Origin: Batkoa obscura | Taxonomy: Eukaryota > Entomophthoromycota > Entomophthoromycetes > Entomophthorales > Batkoaceae | Direction of reading: 5' to 3' | Length of the DNA stretch: 64,000 nt | NCBI GenBank assembly: GCA_030770535.1 | Contig: JASVEC010000004.1 | Coordinates: 310,001 to 374,000, forward strand | Shown here: positions 42,908 through 56,699 of the stretch, one piece after another | How positions within the stretch are numbered: the stretch's first letter is position 1 | Layout of the letters: each line of letters opens with the position of its first letter | The notes under the pieces: generated by a model | The model's input: only the letters and a program-made list of their open reading frames with translations | Told to the model about the DNA's origin: nothing | Databases searched by the model: none | Made by a program: the position numbers and the translations under genes

Positions 42908-44730
42908 TTATCCTTAGTTGAGCTTATATTATATTAACCTTTAATAAAATTAGTTACTTGTTTCTTAGATTATCTCAATTCAGTTATAAAATTAAAACTT
43001 TGAAGTTCTGGATTGATCAAATGCTATTTGTTTTAACCGAAATTACCTATAAATAATGACAATATATGCCGCTTTCATTAAATATAAACTTGATTTACTA
43101 CATTTAGAGCCTTTATCCTATATAAATATATAGTACTCAATAAAGCTGAGCTAAGTTGTAAATTTTTAATGAATAAAGTGGAAGGAGCTGCTGCACTGAA
43201 GGTATGAAGTTTTAGCATTGTACCCACAGATCCCCATAAACCTATCGCTTTCATCTTGGGCCTTACATTAGGTTTAACAGCCTTGCTTATGTCTCTAATT
43301 GCCGATTTATATCCACCTGTTTTATGAAATATTTAGCGTATGCTACCAAAGCTCCTTTCTCAAAAGAGATTATAAGTACATTAGTGTTGTCCTTCTTCAT
43401 CAAATAGAAGCTTATTTAGGCTAATGACTTTGAATAGAATGAAATCTGTCTAACTAAAAATAAAAGCACAGAAAAACCCTTACCTCTTGATCTTTTTTTC
43501 CCATTGTAGCTACTTTTTTTCTTCTATTAATAAATTACTTTGCAATCTAACAACTCTTTAGACGATACAAGTAGAATTGAAAAGAGAGCCTTGTATCAAA
43601 AAAAGTAGTATTAAATACACAATATCTCTTATGAAGATAAATTCCTATATTATATAAAATTTTAAAAAATGATTAATTATTATTTTATCGTTGTATATTA
43701 AAAGTTAATTTTATATAAAACATTTAAAGTTCAATAGTAGTTTTGTAATCTAGATTATAAATAGTAAAAATAATTTAATAAAGTATTAACTAAATTTAAA
43801 TTTTGACTATATTAATCAAATAAAAATCAAAAAATAAAATCAAAAATAAAATAAAATAAAATAAAATTTATAATTTATAATTTATAATTTATAATTTATT
43901 AAAATTAAAGAAATATACGAATAACGATTTATTATCAACAATCAAAGTAAATATGTTAATGCAGTCTCCAGTATATACATAGTTTATTATAGTAATTTGA
44001 TAACTAATGATAATAATTCGCTACATTTTTAACTTTATTTTATTTTTTTAACATTATCGATAACGTTTATTTTAAAGTTAAAATCTTTTAAACAATAGAT
44101 AGTTTTCAAATTATTTGTATATTAAATCTTATAATTTTATTTACAAATATGATTATTATCTATACTGCTTATTTACTGTTTAATTTTAAATAATTTATAA
44201 CTTTTGTATACTAAATAATTTGAGCTTACTATGTCTCAAAAAGCTTATTAAATTACAGCTGCTCCAACTCTATTGCGATCTAACTAACCGCTGATTTAGT
44301 AATAAAACTATGATGAAACCGAGTTTGAATGCTAAAACTGGGCATTAAATATCAGATAAGCAAATAATTCATCTTAAAATCATCGCAAATCAAGTCATAA
44401 CAGAGTTGCAATAGCCATATTGCTTCATAATTTTATTTTGTATTTAGTAGTTTGCGTGAATTGGAGGTTGTATTTCTTTTAGAAATAGCCCCTCATTTTA
44501 TACACTAGTGTCTCTAAGGGTATTTACCATAAATTATATCACCCTTAGTATTAAGTATTTTATGGTGAGAGGAATGTAAAATTACAATCAAATATACTTA
44601 AAACTAAACATTCGTATTTTTGTTATATTTAAATAATAGTTACTATAAATTAAACTATTTTTAATGTTATTACTGGAATATGTAAAATTGTGTATTTTCC
44701 AAATAAAGTTTGAAAATAAAGATAAACTAA
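42908..44730. other. Intergenic; contains a G+C-richer stretch of unclear coding status
   Basis: About 1.8 kb. At 43170-43345 the composition is well above background. The plus strand has a frame MNKVEGAAALKV, stop, then PTDPHKPIAFILGLTLG and DLYPPVL; the minus strand reads GGYKSAIRDISKAV and KPKMKAIGLWG-like text, with a possible first exon MGKKDQE and GT donor at 43492-43514. A TATA-like tatataaatatata lies at 43118. One strand probably holds a small gene or its remnant, but I cannot decide which. The remainder is AT-rich. Confidence 0.4.
43842..43900. repeat. Short tandem repeats (AAAAT)n and (TTTATAA)n
   Basis: About five AAAAT units are followed directly by about 4.5 units of the 7-mer TTTATAA. 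Simple sequence with no sign of function. Confidence 0.85.
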
Positions 44731-44737
44731 ATAAAGC

Positions 44738-44749
44738 TAGAACATTCTA
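44738..44749 (+). promoter_or_regulatory. Heat-shock element upstream of HSP90
   Basis: The sequence tAGAAcaTTCta contains a GAA-NN-TTC pair, the core of a heat-shock factor binding site, about 200 bp before the HSP90 start. Only two units are clear. The assignment rests on its position before a heat-shock gene. Confidence 0.5.
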
Positions 44750-44943
44750 CTGTTTTCGCTTAAAATCTCTACCAAGTTTAATCATAGTATCCCCTTTATG
44801 AATAACAAACATGATTGGTTAGTTCATAAACTAATTCGAATGTAAGCAAAGTTATGAAATGCAAAAAAAATATAAATACAAGCAATTCAACGTATTATCA
44901 AGGAATAGTTTGATTAAATTTTTTACTACTCTATCTAGAAAAT

Positions 44944-47061
44944 ATGTCTAACACTGAAACCTTTGCCTTTCAGGCTGAAATCAGCCAATTGATGTCTCTT
45001 ATCATCAATACTTTCTACTCCAACAAAGAAATTTTCTTACGTGAATTGGTATCCAACGCTTCTGATGCCTTAGATAAAATCCGTTATCAATCCCTCACTG
45101 ACCCATCAGTTCTTGAATCTGAGCCAAATCTTTATATCCGTATTACCCCAGATAAGGAAAACAATATTCTTACCATCCGTGATACTGGTATTGGTATGAC
45201 TAAAGCTGACTTAGTTAACAATTTAGGTACGATTGCCAAGTCCGGTACTAAAGCTTTCATGGAAGCCCTTTCTTCCGGTGCTGATATTTCCATGATTGGT
45301 CAATTCGGTGTTGGTTTCTACTCCGCTTACCTTGCTGCTGATAAGGTCGAAGTCATTACTAAACATAATGATGATGAACAATACATTTGGGAATCCGCTG
45401 CTGGTGGTTCTTTCACTATCGCCCGTGATACTGTCAATGAACCATTAGGTCGTGGTACTGAAATGCGTCTTTACCTCAAAGAAGATCAACTTGAATACCT
45501 CGAAGAAAAACGTATTAAGGAAATCGTCAAGAAACATTCCGAATTTATTGGATACCCAATCCAACTTGTAGTTGAAAAAGAAGTCGAAAGAGAAATCGAA
45601 GACGAAACTGCTGAAGATGAAGATGAAATCAAGGCCGAAGAAAAAGATGAAGATAAACCAAAGGTTGAAGAAGTTGAAGATGAAGCTGAAGAATCTAAAA
45701 AGAAGACCAAAACCGTTAAGGAACTCAAAAAGGAAACTGAAGAGCTTAACAAGACCAAGCCTCTCTGGACCCGTAACCCAGAAGATATTACCACTGAAGA
45801 ATATGCTTCTTTCTACAAATCTCTTACCAATGACTGGGAAGATCATCTTTCAGTAAAACATTTCTCTGTTGAAGGTCAACTTGAATTCCGTGCCCTTTTA
45901 TTCGTACCAAAGCGTGCTCCATTCGATCTCTTTGAATCCAAGAAGAAGAAGAACAACATCAAGCTCTACGTACGTCGTGTATTTATTATGGATGATTGTG
46001 AAGAACTCATCCCAGAATGGCTTAACTTTGTTAAAGGTATTGTTGATTCTGAAGATCTTCCACTTAACATTTCCCGTGAAACTCTTCAACAAAATAAGAT
46101 CCTTAAGGTTATCCGTAAGAACATTGTCAAAAAATGTATTGAAATGTTCATTGAAATTGCTGAAGATAAAGAAAACTTCAACAAATTCTATGAAGCCTTC
46201 TCCAAGAATCTTAAACTTGGTATCCACGAAGATTCTCAAAACCGTGCCAAACTTTCTGAATTCCTTCGTTACTCATCCACAAAATCTGGTGATGAACCAA
46301 CTTCATTAAAGGATTACGTTACTCGTATGCCAGAGAAGCAAAAGGATATCTACTACATCACTGGTGAATCCAAAGCTGCCGTTGAAAACTCACCTTTCCT
46401 TGAAGTCTTAAAGAAGAAGGGTTATGAAGTTCTTTATATGATTGACCCAATTGATGAATACTGTGTACAACAACTTAAAGAGTACGATGGTAAGAAATTA
46501 GTATCAGTTACCAAGGAAGGCCTTGAATTTGAAGAAGATGAAGAAGAAAAGAAGAGACGTGAAGAAGAAGCTAAGGCTTACGAAAACCTTTGCACTGTTG
46601 TCAAGGAAGTTCTTGGTGCCAATGTTGAAAAGGTAGTACTTTCTAACCGTATCTCTAACTCTCCATGTGTCCTTGTTACTGGACAATTTGGATGGTCAGC
46701 CAATATGGAACGTATCATGAAAGCTCAAGCTCTCCGTGATACTACTATGTCCTCATACATGGCTTCTAAGAAGACATTAGAAATCAACCCAGAACATCCA
46801 ATCATCAAAGCCCTTAAAGAAAAGGTTGATGCTGATAAAGAAGATAAGACTGCTAAAGATCTTACCCATCTCTTATACGAAACTGCTCTCCTTACCTCAG
46901 GTTTCTCATTAGAAGAGCCATCTACCTTTGCTTCTCGTATCCATCGTATGATTAAACTTGGTTTATCTCTTGATGCTGAAGAAGAATCAGTTGCTGAAGT
47001 TGAAACTCAAGAAGTACCAGAATTAGAATCTGCTGAATCCAAGATGGAAGAACTTGACTAA
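44944..47061 (+). CDS. HSP90: Cytosolic HSP90 chaperone
   Basis: Intronless, 705 residues, the normal length for cytosolic HSP90. The N-terminal ATPase domain has [40 protein letters not shown], the DTGIGM motif and the [11 protein letters not shown] lid region. A charged Glu/Lys linker follows (about 220-265). The middle domain has [16 protein letters not shown], and the C-terminal dimerisation domain has the [20 protein letters not shown] stretch. The last residues are MEELD, where nearly all cytosolic HSP90s have MEEVD for binding TPR co-chaperones. Codon usage is strongly biased toward C-ending codons, as for a very highly expressed gene. A heat-shock element lies about 200 bp upstream. 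Confidence 0.98.
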   Translation: MSNTETFAFQAEISQLMSLIINTFYSNKEIFLRELVSNASDALDKIRYQSLTDPSVLESEPNLYIRITPDKENNILTIRDTGIGMTKADLVNNLGTIAKSGTKAFMEALSSGADISMIGQFGVGFYSAYLAADKVEVITKHNDDEQYIWESAAGGSFTIARDTVNEPLGRGTEMRLYLKEDQLEYLEEKRIKEIVKKHSEFIGYPIQLVVEKEVEREIEDETAEDEDEIKAEEKDEDKPKVEEVEDEAEESKKKTKTVKELKKETEELNKTKPLWTRNPEDITTEEYASFYKSLTNDWEDHLSVKHFSVEGQLEFRALLFVPKRAPFDLFESKKKKNNIKLYVRRVFIMDDCEELIPEWLNFVKGIVDSEDLPLNISRETLQQNKILKVIRKNIVKKCIEMFIEIAEDKENFNKFYEAFSKNLKLGIHEDSQNRAKLSEFLRYSSTKSGDEPTSLKDYVTRMPEKQKDIYYITGESKAAVENSPFLEVLKKKGYEVLYMIDPIDEYCVQQLKEYDGKKLVSVTKEGLEFEEDEEEKKRREEEAKAYENLCTVVKEVLGANVEKVVLSNRISNSPCVLVTGQFGWSANMERIMKAQALRDTTMSSYMASKKTLEINPEHPIIKALKEKVDADKEDKTAKDLTHLLYETALLTSGFSLEEPSTFASRIHRMIKLGLSLDAEEESVAEVETQEVPELESAESKMEELD

Positions 47062-47362
47062 ATTTATTAAGTAATAATCAAAAATTACTAACATATAAAA
47101 AAGGAGAAATTCAAACTAATAGCTAAAAAATAAAAATTATCTTCCCATTTATTATAAATAAAAATATAATATATTTTAATATTCTTATTAAATTAGATGA
47201 GAAAAGTGCATCAAAATATGCTTTTATATTATTTATTTAATAATTTAATGTATGCAATAATATGATACAACATGTAATATAGAATAGAATATAATAGCAC
47301 AATCTGATAATATAAAATGACACTCAAAAATATAAAATAATATGGTTTAAAATAATACAATA

Positions 47363-47466
47363 TGAGAGGATGTTTTTTTGGTTTTTCATTCCTTTTTCCA
47401 TTTTTTAAGCACTATTTGAGTAGAAAGATTGTTAGTAAAATTCTTAAATATAAAAATACATTCCCA
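47363..47466 (+). mobile_element. 97-bp MITE copy G
   Basis: Runs from tgagaggatgtttttttgg to aaatacattccca with the core taagcactatttgagtag. The left flank is TA, the right flank TG. It lies 300 bp downstream of HSP90. Confidence 0.85.
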
Positions 47467-47664
47467 TGATAATAATAATATTTATTCTTTTTAACTAAAA
47501 GCACTCATTAATTTTAAAAAAATGAGACAATAAATCGAATGAACGTCATTCCCAGAGTAAACAAGCTAAAACAATAAGAACAGTAGTAAATATAATACGA
47601 TCAAACCACAATATAAACTACAACTTTTTTTAATATTTAATTTTAATCAGATAAAGAAACCCTT

Positions 47665-48758
47665 CTAAAATCGAACACCTTTCTAAAAAACAGAATCAAT
47701 AAATAGAATTCAAAAATAACTAAAAACACATTACCGCTTCCAATAAACCAAGTACAGATTTATAGCCAAAATGGGTAATTTGAGTTAACTAAATAATAAT
47801 AATAATAATAATAAACAAACTTTGATTATAATAAAAAAAGCAACAGCTTACATCTTCAGCTAACAATTTAACATCATTGATTTCCTTCATTCGATCTTTT
47901 AAAAACATTTCACTTAATTGAAAGTCTTCTGATAAATCTTGAAACATAAATAATTCTATTAAAAATAAAATTCTTCATTAATTTCATATCCTTTCAAAAA
48001 AGTTTATAAATTCTAATAAAACTTACCCGTGCTTGTATAGACCATAGCTAATCCGATTCTTTTTTTGTACCATTCCATCTAATTAAAAGAAATTTATTAA
48101 AAATTCATCATCATCTTCGTCAATAACAATAATAATAATATAATTCTCTTCCTTACATTAAAGCTTTTATCTCCTGATTTATATTGAATTTCATTCATTA
48201 ATGCTTTAAGTTGTTCTAAAGCCATAGAGCTACCATTGATAGAAGCAAAATGAGCAAAGGCCTAATTTGATTTATGATTTATTTAAAAAAAGGGTAATAA
48301 TTAAAACTCGAAAATAAATAAACTTACCTCTGGTAATACTTTAATATATTTTTTATTATAACTTAATCGATTCCAACATAGGTATTTTAATTTTTGTTCT
48401 TGTGTCATACTAAAATAGGGTTTATCAGTAAATCATCCTTTCATCTTTATCATTATCTTCGTTTTTATCAATTTAAAATAAATCAATAGGCTTACCTTTT
48501 TAAAACCTCTTCTTCTACCTTTATTACACTTTCTTCTTTTGCTTTTGTTAAAAAATAATCCAATAATTCCACCTCTGGATGTTGAAAAATTCCCATAGTT
48601 ACCGATGGATAATTTAATTCCTCTAATCCACGTCGAATACTTTGTTGAGTGAAGCCATATTCTTTTGCAAAAGTTAAACTTTTCTTTAAGATTTCAGTTC
48701 GGATGGGGACGATTGTTGAGGTACTAAAGAGATTACTATTATCTATTTTAATTACCAT
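47665..48758 (-). CDS. COQ9: Ubiquinone biosynthesis protein COQ9
   Basis: About seven exons on the minus strand. The first safe part (from 48758) reads VPIRTEILKKSLTFAKEYG, then YPSVTMGIFQHPEVELLDYF, matching the TetR-like N-terminal helices of COQ9. Later exons carry the hallmark WYKKRIGLAMVYTSTELFMF (COQ9: NWYT-RA-LA-VY-STEL), with the hydrophobic lipid-binding C-terminal helix and the short final exon EAKGVRF. COQ9 presents ubiquinone precursors to COQ7 at the inner mitochondrial membrane. The start is uncertain: an open frame at 48777-49040 is separated from this exon by a tag that could be an acceptor, so the targeting sequence may come from an upstream exon. A TAA/AAT microsatellite lies in the intron near 47795. 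Confidence 0.88.
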
Positions 48759-49488
48759 TGAAGTTGGAATTGTTACCTAGTATAAGTCCTCTTGGTTAAT
48801 TGGGATGCTAATTTTATCGGGCTCGAGAGTTTCAACATATTTGGATTCTAGTTCTAAAAATTTGATGAATAAAAAAAGGGATATGAGAATCGGATGACTT
48901 TTTTGATCTTTTGTATTGAAAACTATGAGTTTTTTTTTGACAAAATGGAGTTGGATTGCGTAAATTGATGGCTTGCAATTTTTGTTCATTTTTCCAGAAA
49001 ATTGAATTGGCTCAACTTTTAAGAATTTAAAAAAATTCACTCAATTCAATTGAGAATTTAAAAAGGCTGCTATTGGTTAACTCAGCCATTATGACATATA
49101 GCTAAAAAAGAGACACTTAAGAAAATTCTTAAAGATTTTAAGGGTCTATTAGACTATAGTATTACAATGAAAGAAATAAAAAGAATAATAGCAATATAAA
49201 ATTTATAAGAAACCGCATATAAAAACATTATTAATATACCATAATGATATTAATCTTTATACCGAAAACTTCAATAATAATAATGGAAACTAAAGAGCAG
49301 CAAATTTAAATAATCGATTTGTTTCACTCTAAATTAGACCAATCAAAATGATTATAATAATGATTATTAAATTACCTAACTTCAAACAATTGAAAAGCCC
49401 CCCCACCTTTGCTTGTCTTTGTAATAAAAAAGAGACAGTATTATATTTAATTCATTAATATCAGCCTAATATTAATCTGATCAAAATC

Positions 49489-50403
49489 ATGGGAGCCGTA
49501 ACCAGTGCGCCAGTAGAAGAAAGTAGCCCACCTCGAAGCAATCGAAAGAAATGGATGGAAGAATTGAGTAAAAGAAAACCAGAGTTTAATAAATTAAAAT
49601 TACATCAAATGGCTTTACCAGGAACCCATAACTCAGCTACTTATCATATTGAACATAAATACAATTATACATCAGAATTAGCACGATGTCAACAACATGA
49701 TGTTTTAACTCAATTAAATTCAGGTGTTAGAGTATTGGATTTAAGGATTTGTGATGATTGTTCTGAAGGTGTATTAAAGATATCTCATCGGTTTCATGGT
49801 GTTAATTTGGGTGAAGTGCTGCATCAAATTTATACGTTTTTATCCGATAATCAAGGTGAAATTGTATTAGTTAATATTAAAAAGGATTTTGATAGAGAAC
49901 TTTCAGAGCAAGGGATAAAGAAAGCAAGTGAAATGATCAAAAATTATTTTGGTAACATGATCATAGATAATTTTAAAGTATACGAATTTGGTTACGAAGA
50001 GTTAATATATAAAAAATTAAGAATTCATTTTTTTTCTGAAACATTAGAAAAAGAGATATCCGTATCCGAAATAGAAACTACTTGGTGTCATAGTAATTCA
50101 TCAGAAATTGAAGAATTAATGTTTAATATTGAAAAACATTATCATTCGGATAAAATTAATACATTCAAAGCTTATGATTGTTATTTAACAGCTACAATTG
50201 AATCCATTACTAAATGGTCCTTAAAAAATATTAATTGGCATCAACTACAAAAGGATACAAATTATAAGGTATTAGATTGGTTACAAAAGAAAACCGAAGA
50301 CAATAAGGAACATAAAATTAATATCATATTTTTAGATATGATTAATCAAGACCTTATTGATTTTATTATTTTACTTAATCCTAATCAAAATCCTCCAAAT
50401 TAA
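49489..50403 (+). CDS. PI-PLC X domain-containing protein, probably N-myristoylated
   Basis: Intronless, 304 residues. The N-terminus MGAVTSAP fits the N-myristoylation consensus (Gly2, Ser6), so membrane attachment is likely. The PLC-X barrel half follows: LHQMALPGTHNSATY with the first catalytic His, SGVRVLDLRI with the Asp/Arg strand, KISHRFHGVNLGEVL with the second His, then FLSDNQGEIVLVNIKKDF. There is no Y half, C2 or EF-hand region, so it belongs to the PLCXD-type single-domain group, not the PLC-delta group. The substrate may be phosphatidylinositol or a GPI-like lipid. It is divergent from COQ9. Confidence 0.9.
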   Translation: MGAVTSAPVEESSPPRSNRKKWMEELSKRKPEFNKLKLHQMALPGTHNSATYHIEHKYNYTSELARCQQHDVLTQLNSGVRVLDLRICDDCSEGVLKISHRFHGVNLGEVLHQIYTFLSDNQGEIVLVNIKKDFDRELSEQGIKKASEMIKNYFGNMIIDNFKVYEFGYEELIYKKLRIHFFSETLEKEISVSEIETTWCHSNSSEIEELMFNIEKHYHSDKINTFKAYDCYLTATIESITKWSLKNINWHQLQKDTNYKVLDWLQKKTEDNKEHKINIIFLDMINQDLIDFIILLNPNQNPPN

Positions 50404-50674
50404 TAATATAACTGGAATGTTTGTTATTTATATTATATAAAAGAAATAAAAAAATTAAATTTTATTGATATACTATTCTATTATTATTACTATTATCATT
50501 ATTTATTGTTCTATTTATGAACTTTAAATTTTAGAATTTTCAAATTATATAAAACCTAAAAATCAAGTAAAATTGAAAATTAACCAATAAAATCATACCA
50601 AGGGGTAATGAAATAAAACCATTATTAAATCTTAAAGCCATCAAATTTAATAAATAATTATTTTTTATTTTTAA

Positions 50675-52020
<1,346 letters not shown>

Positions 52021-52110
52021 TATTATTATTAGTATTATTATTATTAGTATAATAAAATGAGATAATAATAAAAAAAGAAACATTCTATTCTTATTTATTT
52101 TAATTTTAGT

Positions 52111-54779
52111 CTATATTAATAATAGTTTGATATTGAGTTAATATTAGATTAGCACACTTTTTTGTTAATGAAATTAATTGTTGATTGGTATGGGTAGTGA
52201 TAATATCTAATATATAATATTTAGTAATAATATAAAATAATTGAATAAGTAATTATTTACCTTGACAAATATCAAGTATATTTTCAATATTTAAAAAATA
52301 AATATCATTAAATTTAATATTTAAAAATATCTTAGATAACATTAATATACACCAATATAAAATAGTATCATTATTAAGTTTTAACCAATAATTTAAAATT
52401 AGATTAAACAATTTCAATTTAATAATTTCATAATTAGGATGATATTTTAAACTTAATAAGATTGTATAATTTAATTGTAATAATTTATTTAATATTATTA
52501 TAGATATGTTATTCTTTTGTATTGTTATTTGTGTGTTATTATTTAATTGATTTACTAATGGAAGAAATATATGCTTATAGATACCTTGTTTTAATTTATT
52601 ATTATTATTATTATTTGTTAAAATACTTTTATTATTTATTTGATTTAATAAAATATTTTTACTCTTCCATTTTAAACTACCAATTTGATTATTATTATTA
52701 TTATTGTCATTATTATTATTATTGTTATTATTATTAATCATTTGTTGTTGTAAATTATTAATATTATTAACTTGATCAATACTGTTAATTAAACCAATTA
52801 AACCATCTATTGCTATTAACGTATTAAATAAATTCAATTTATCTTCTAAAATAAATTGTAAATAAATATTAATACAAGAGTAAAATGAATTTTTTAATAT
52901 ATAAATTATCATTTCTTTTCTTAATGTTAATTCTTCTTCTTTTTTTTTATCATCGTTATTTTCAAGTTTTAATAATATTTTTATTAGTTGTTGACTTTCT
53001 TTATTTAATTGTTGCAAATCACTATTATATATTATTGATTTCATATGTTGAATAGCTAATTGATTGTATTCAATATTTTCTTTTTCTTTAAAATATTCGA
53101 TTAATTCAATTAAATTTCTAAAATATAAAATATTGATTATTAATCATTAATTATTATTATTATTATTATTTATATTTACCTTGGTTCTTTAATTAAACTA
53201 TCGTTATTATTAATATTATTATTTAATATAGTGTTAATATTAATTTCACTTTCTATTTCTTCATCGGAATCAAATGGATCATTATCTTCATTACTTATAA
53301 TTTTAATTTCACTATCATTTAAAGTCTTATTCTCTATGTTCTCTATATTAATACTCTCACCTTTACCAAATAAATACTGATAATAAATTAAATTATTATT
53401 ATCAAATAATTTAAAATTTAATTCCAATTCTAATTTATTATTATTAATAAATTTCAATAAAATAAAATAATTATATTTAATAAAATTATTTGATTGTTCC
53501 ATTATTTTAATAAAAAATGTATTAGTTAAACTAGAACTTAAATTAATATTTAGATTCTGTTTAATTAATTTAAATAACATAAAATAAATTTGATTCATAT
53601 AATTATAATTATTTAATTGTTGAATTGTAATGCTATTGAGTATCAATTCGATCAATTGACTAATATTGTTACTATTTGATGAATTATTAAATAAATAACT
53701 TATAAAATTAACTAATAAATTCACTATTTTCAACTTTAAATTTTCTTTCATAATAACTTTAAATAACCCGTTTTTAAATAGATATTCTTGTACGATATCT
53801 TCTTTACCTTTTAATTCATAAAATAATTCTATTATTATGCTATTATTAATATTCTTATCATCAAATTCATTTTGATTTAATAATCTTTCAATATCTTCTT
53901 CTTCTTCTTTGTTATTCTTTAATGAATTTAAAATCATTAATATTAATTCAATACTAATTAATTTAAATTCTTTAATTGTTAATATTGGTCCTAAACATTC
54001 ACTTTTTTGTTGCTTTTTTATATTGTTGATAAAACCATCGAGAAACAAATCTACAACGTAAAATATTATCAATAGAAAATAGAAAATAGTAATCATTTAT
54101 ACTTACCTAAATATTTCAATCGATGTAACTTTAATATAAAATAAGTAAACATTGGTTGACAATTTTGGTAATCTTGTATAAAATAAATACTTATCTTATT
54201 TCCCAAAAGTTTAAAATAAGTCCTATTTAAAACAATTAATATTAACGGTAATAACCACATTATCTTCACAATCCTGAATTACCTTTTATTACCAAAACTC
54301 CATTTTTCATTTATAAAAATATTCCAACTGCATACTTTATCCGTTAAAAATGCTAATGTATCCGTTAAAGCAATAACGAAACCTTTATTTTTTTTATTCT
54401 TTTCCAAAATAGTTTTAAATTCCATATTAATCACTATTTGATTCAATAGATACAAACAAGTGGCTATTATCCTTTGCGATTCTTTTTCTTTCAATTGTAC
54501 TTTAATATAAAACAATAGATTATTAATACTAAAAAGTATTAATTTATCGTGGACGAAGTATGACTCGATGATTTTAATTCTTTTTTCAGTTGAATTCTTG
54601 CCATCTTTTAATGAATCCTTGAGTTGAAATAGTAATATATTATGAAATTGAGTGATCCATTTAGTTGGTATATCCTCTTTTATTATAATTTCGAATGTTG
54701 AATCTAATAATTTCCAAGCTTCTTGTTGTTTATTATTTTCAAACAATTGATTTAATAAGTTAAATTTATCTTCTAGCAT
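52111..54779 (-). CDS. TEL2: Telomere maintenance protein TEL2 (TELO2)
   Basis: Several exons on the minus strand, from MLEDKFNLLNQLFENN at 54779 to a final exon ending QYQTIINID at 52111. An all-helical HEAT-like protein of about 800 residues. The central acidic block DPFDSDEEIE, followed by a helix pair (NLIELIEYFKEKE, then YILKNSFYSCINIYLQFIL), matches the conserved C-terminal TEL2 region. So does LKWKSKNILL, followed by YKHIFLPLVNQL (TELO2: FFFPLLQRF). Poly-Asn tracts lie at about 52685-52740. TEL2 with TTI1 and TTI2 helps HSP90 mature the PIKK kinases. It is divergent from CHMP5 (about 97 bp between starts). I recognised it by motif order, not by strong identity. Confidence 0.75.
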
Positions 54780-54876
54780 AGTTAAAAAAAATACAAAAGT
54801 GGAAACCTTGAAAAGTGCCATTTTTCAATTTCTGTCATTCATTTTTTCATTTTTTCCAACAAAATATCTAATCCAA

Positions 54877-56179
54877 ATGCATCGCTTTTTCGGTAGTAGT
54901 AAACCACAATTAGATAAACCTAATTTGCAATCAGCAATTAAAAATGTAATTATTATATACTCTTATCTACCCTTATCAACTAATTGACCAAACTAACCTC
55001 TCTTCTTCTTTTTCTAGGCAGATGAAAGAGTGAGTGGTATTGATTTAAAGATTAAAAAATTAGAAGCGGAGTTAATACGCTATAAAGAACAATTGAAAAA
55101 GCTACCTAATGGATCAACGAGAGTAAGTAAGATTTTTTGAGTTAAATAAGAAAAGTAGATGGAGTTTTGTTTTATGTATTGTGTTTTGAGATTAACTTTA
55201 CATTTTTTAAAATAGAATAATGTACAACAGAAATGCACAAAGTTATTGCAGCAGAGGAACATGTAAGTTTAATATATTAACAAAGAACCTAATAGGATTT
55301 AAAACAACTCAATACTAATTTTTTGTTTTAGGTACAATAGACAAAAAGAACAAATTGAAAATCAAATATTTAGTATGGAACAAACGGAATTTACTACAGA
55401 AAATATCAAAAATAGTATAACTACAGTTAAAGCCATGAAAGAAGCTAGTAAAGAATTAAAGAGAGAGTATAAAAAAGTGAATATAGAACAGATTGAAGTA
55501 AGATTAAATTATTTTTTATTTTATTATTGATGTCATTATTATTCTACAAAAATTATAACGATATAACAAAAAAATAGAATAAATAAAATTTAGATAGTTT
55601 ATTTTATTTTTACTAATCAATGTATTATTTTATTGTTATAAACAGTCATTACAAGATGAATTAGCTGATCTTATCGAAGACTCTTCATATATTCAAGAAG
55701 CATTAGGTAGAGGATATGAAGTGCCGGATGATATTGATGAATCCGAATTACAAGCTGGTAAACTTATTCTGTTTCTTTATTTCTATCATAGCAAAAAAAC
55801 CAAACTAAATCAAATAACTAAACAAAAGCAATGAATGTTACTATTGAGAATGGATACTAATAGCAATAATAGAATTAGACGCTTTAGGTGATGAATTAAC
55901 TTTTGAAGAAAGTGAAGGTATTCCTAGTTATTTACAAGAAAATGACGATAAAATGCCTGAGTTTTTGGATGAACTAAATCAATTAGAAACTGAATTGGTA
56001 AGTTCAATTGATCTTTATTTAATTGGAATATTATATTTATCTGTATTTCTTTTATGTAGCCTAATTTAGAACAAAAGGCAGGAGGTAAGTGGACCACTGC
56101 AATATAAAGTGTTTTTGAATTAATTCATTAATTTATATTAGATAATAAACTGGAAACTAAACCAGTGAAAGCGGATTAG
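54877..56179 (+). CDS. VPS60: ESCRT-III-associated protein VPS60/CHMP5
   Basis: Eight exons: 54877-54945, 55018-55122, 55216-55262, 55332-55497, 55646-55757, 55873-55997, 56060-56084 and 56152-56179. The product is about 225 residues. The N-terminus MHRFFGSSKPQ matches the CHMP5 start (MNRLFGK-K), followed by the SNF7-type coiled coils (LKIKKLEAELIRYKEQLKKL, then VKAMKEASKELKREYK). The CHMP5 hallmark SLQDELADLIEDSSYIQEAL and LQAELDALGDEL are also present. It acts late in the ESCRT-III pathway on endosomes with LIP5/VTA1 and VPS4. Confidence 0.95.
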
Positions 56180-56592
56180 TTAATTGGCGTCATGTAAACT
56201 AGTAGGGGTATAGTTATTAAGTAGCACCCAATGACTTTAAATAAATAAATGAAATCTATAACTTTTATTGTTACATTAAATAAATATAATACAAACACAA
56301 ATATAAACTATCAATAATATGATAACTAATTCAATGTTATCTAGATATTAAATAAATTAGCTATTCTATGCTCTGATTTATCTAATTAAAGTCTAATACC
56401 GATTGTATTACTTGAATAACAATGATAAATTTTAAATACAAAAAGAGATATAAGCAATATTAAATAAAGTTTATTTAGCAAAATTTTAATAACATAGTAT
56501 AATAGTTGATTACTTTTTTTTGGTTTTTGTCTATTTTTCAAATAGGCTGGCATAATTAAACTTTTGATTTTTTGATTGTATTAAATAAACAA
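56180..56592. other. Intergenic, nothing recognised
   Basis: AT-rich 3' flank of VPS60 without a gene or repeat copy. Confidence 0.5.
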
Positions 56593-56659
56593 TGTTGATT
56601 TTTTTTGGTTTTCATTTAAAAAGATAGAAAAAGTAATGAAACCAAAAAATACATCCCCA
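56593..56659. mobile_element. 97-bp MITE copy H, foldback form
   Basis: Only 67 bp. The left end (tgttgattttttttggtttt, then cat) and right end (atgaaaccaaaaaatacatc, then ccca) are both versions of the same element end. The copy is therefore an inverted pair of one end with the core lost. The right flank is TA. Confidence 0.65.
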
Positions 56660-56699
56660 TATTTGGCTTCTTAAAATACTTTACAATGTTGAAGTTACT

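Noticed and set aside
45445-46309. Long open frames on the minus strand and other frames inside HSP90
   Set aside because: They overlap strongly conserved HSP90 coding sequence and owe their openness to its biased codons.
52522-52737. Plus-strand tyrosine-rich frame
   Set aside because: Shadow of the poly-Asn (AAT/ATT) tracts in TEL2 on the other strand.
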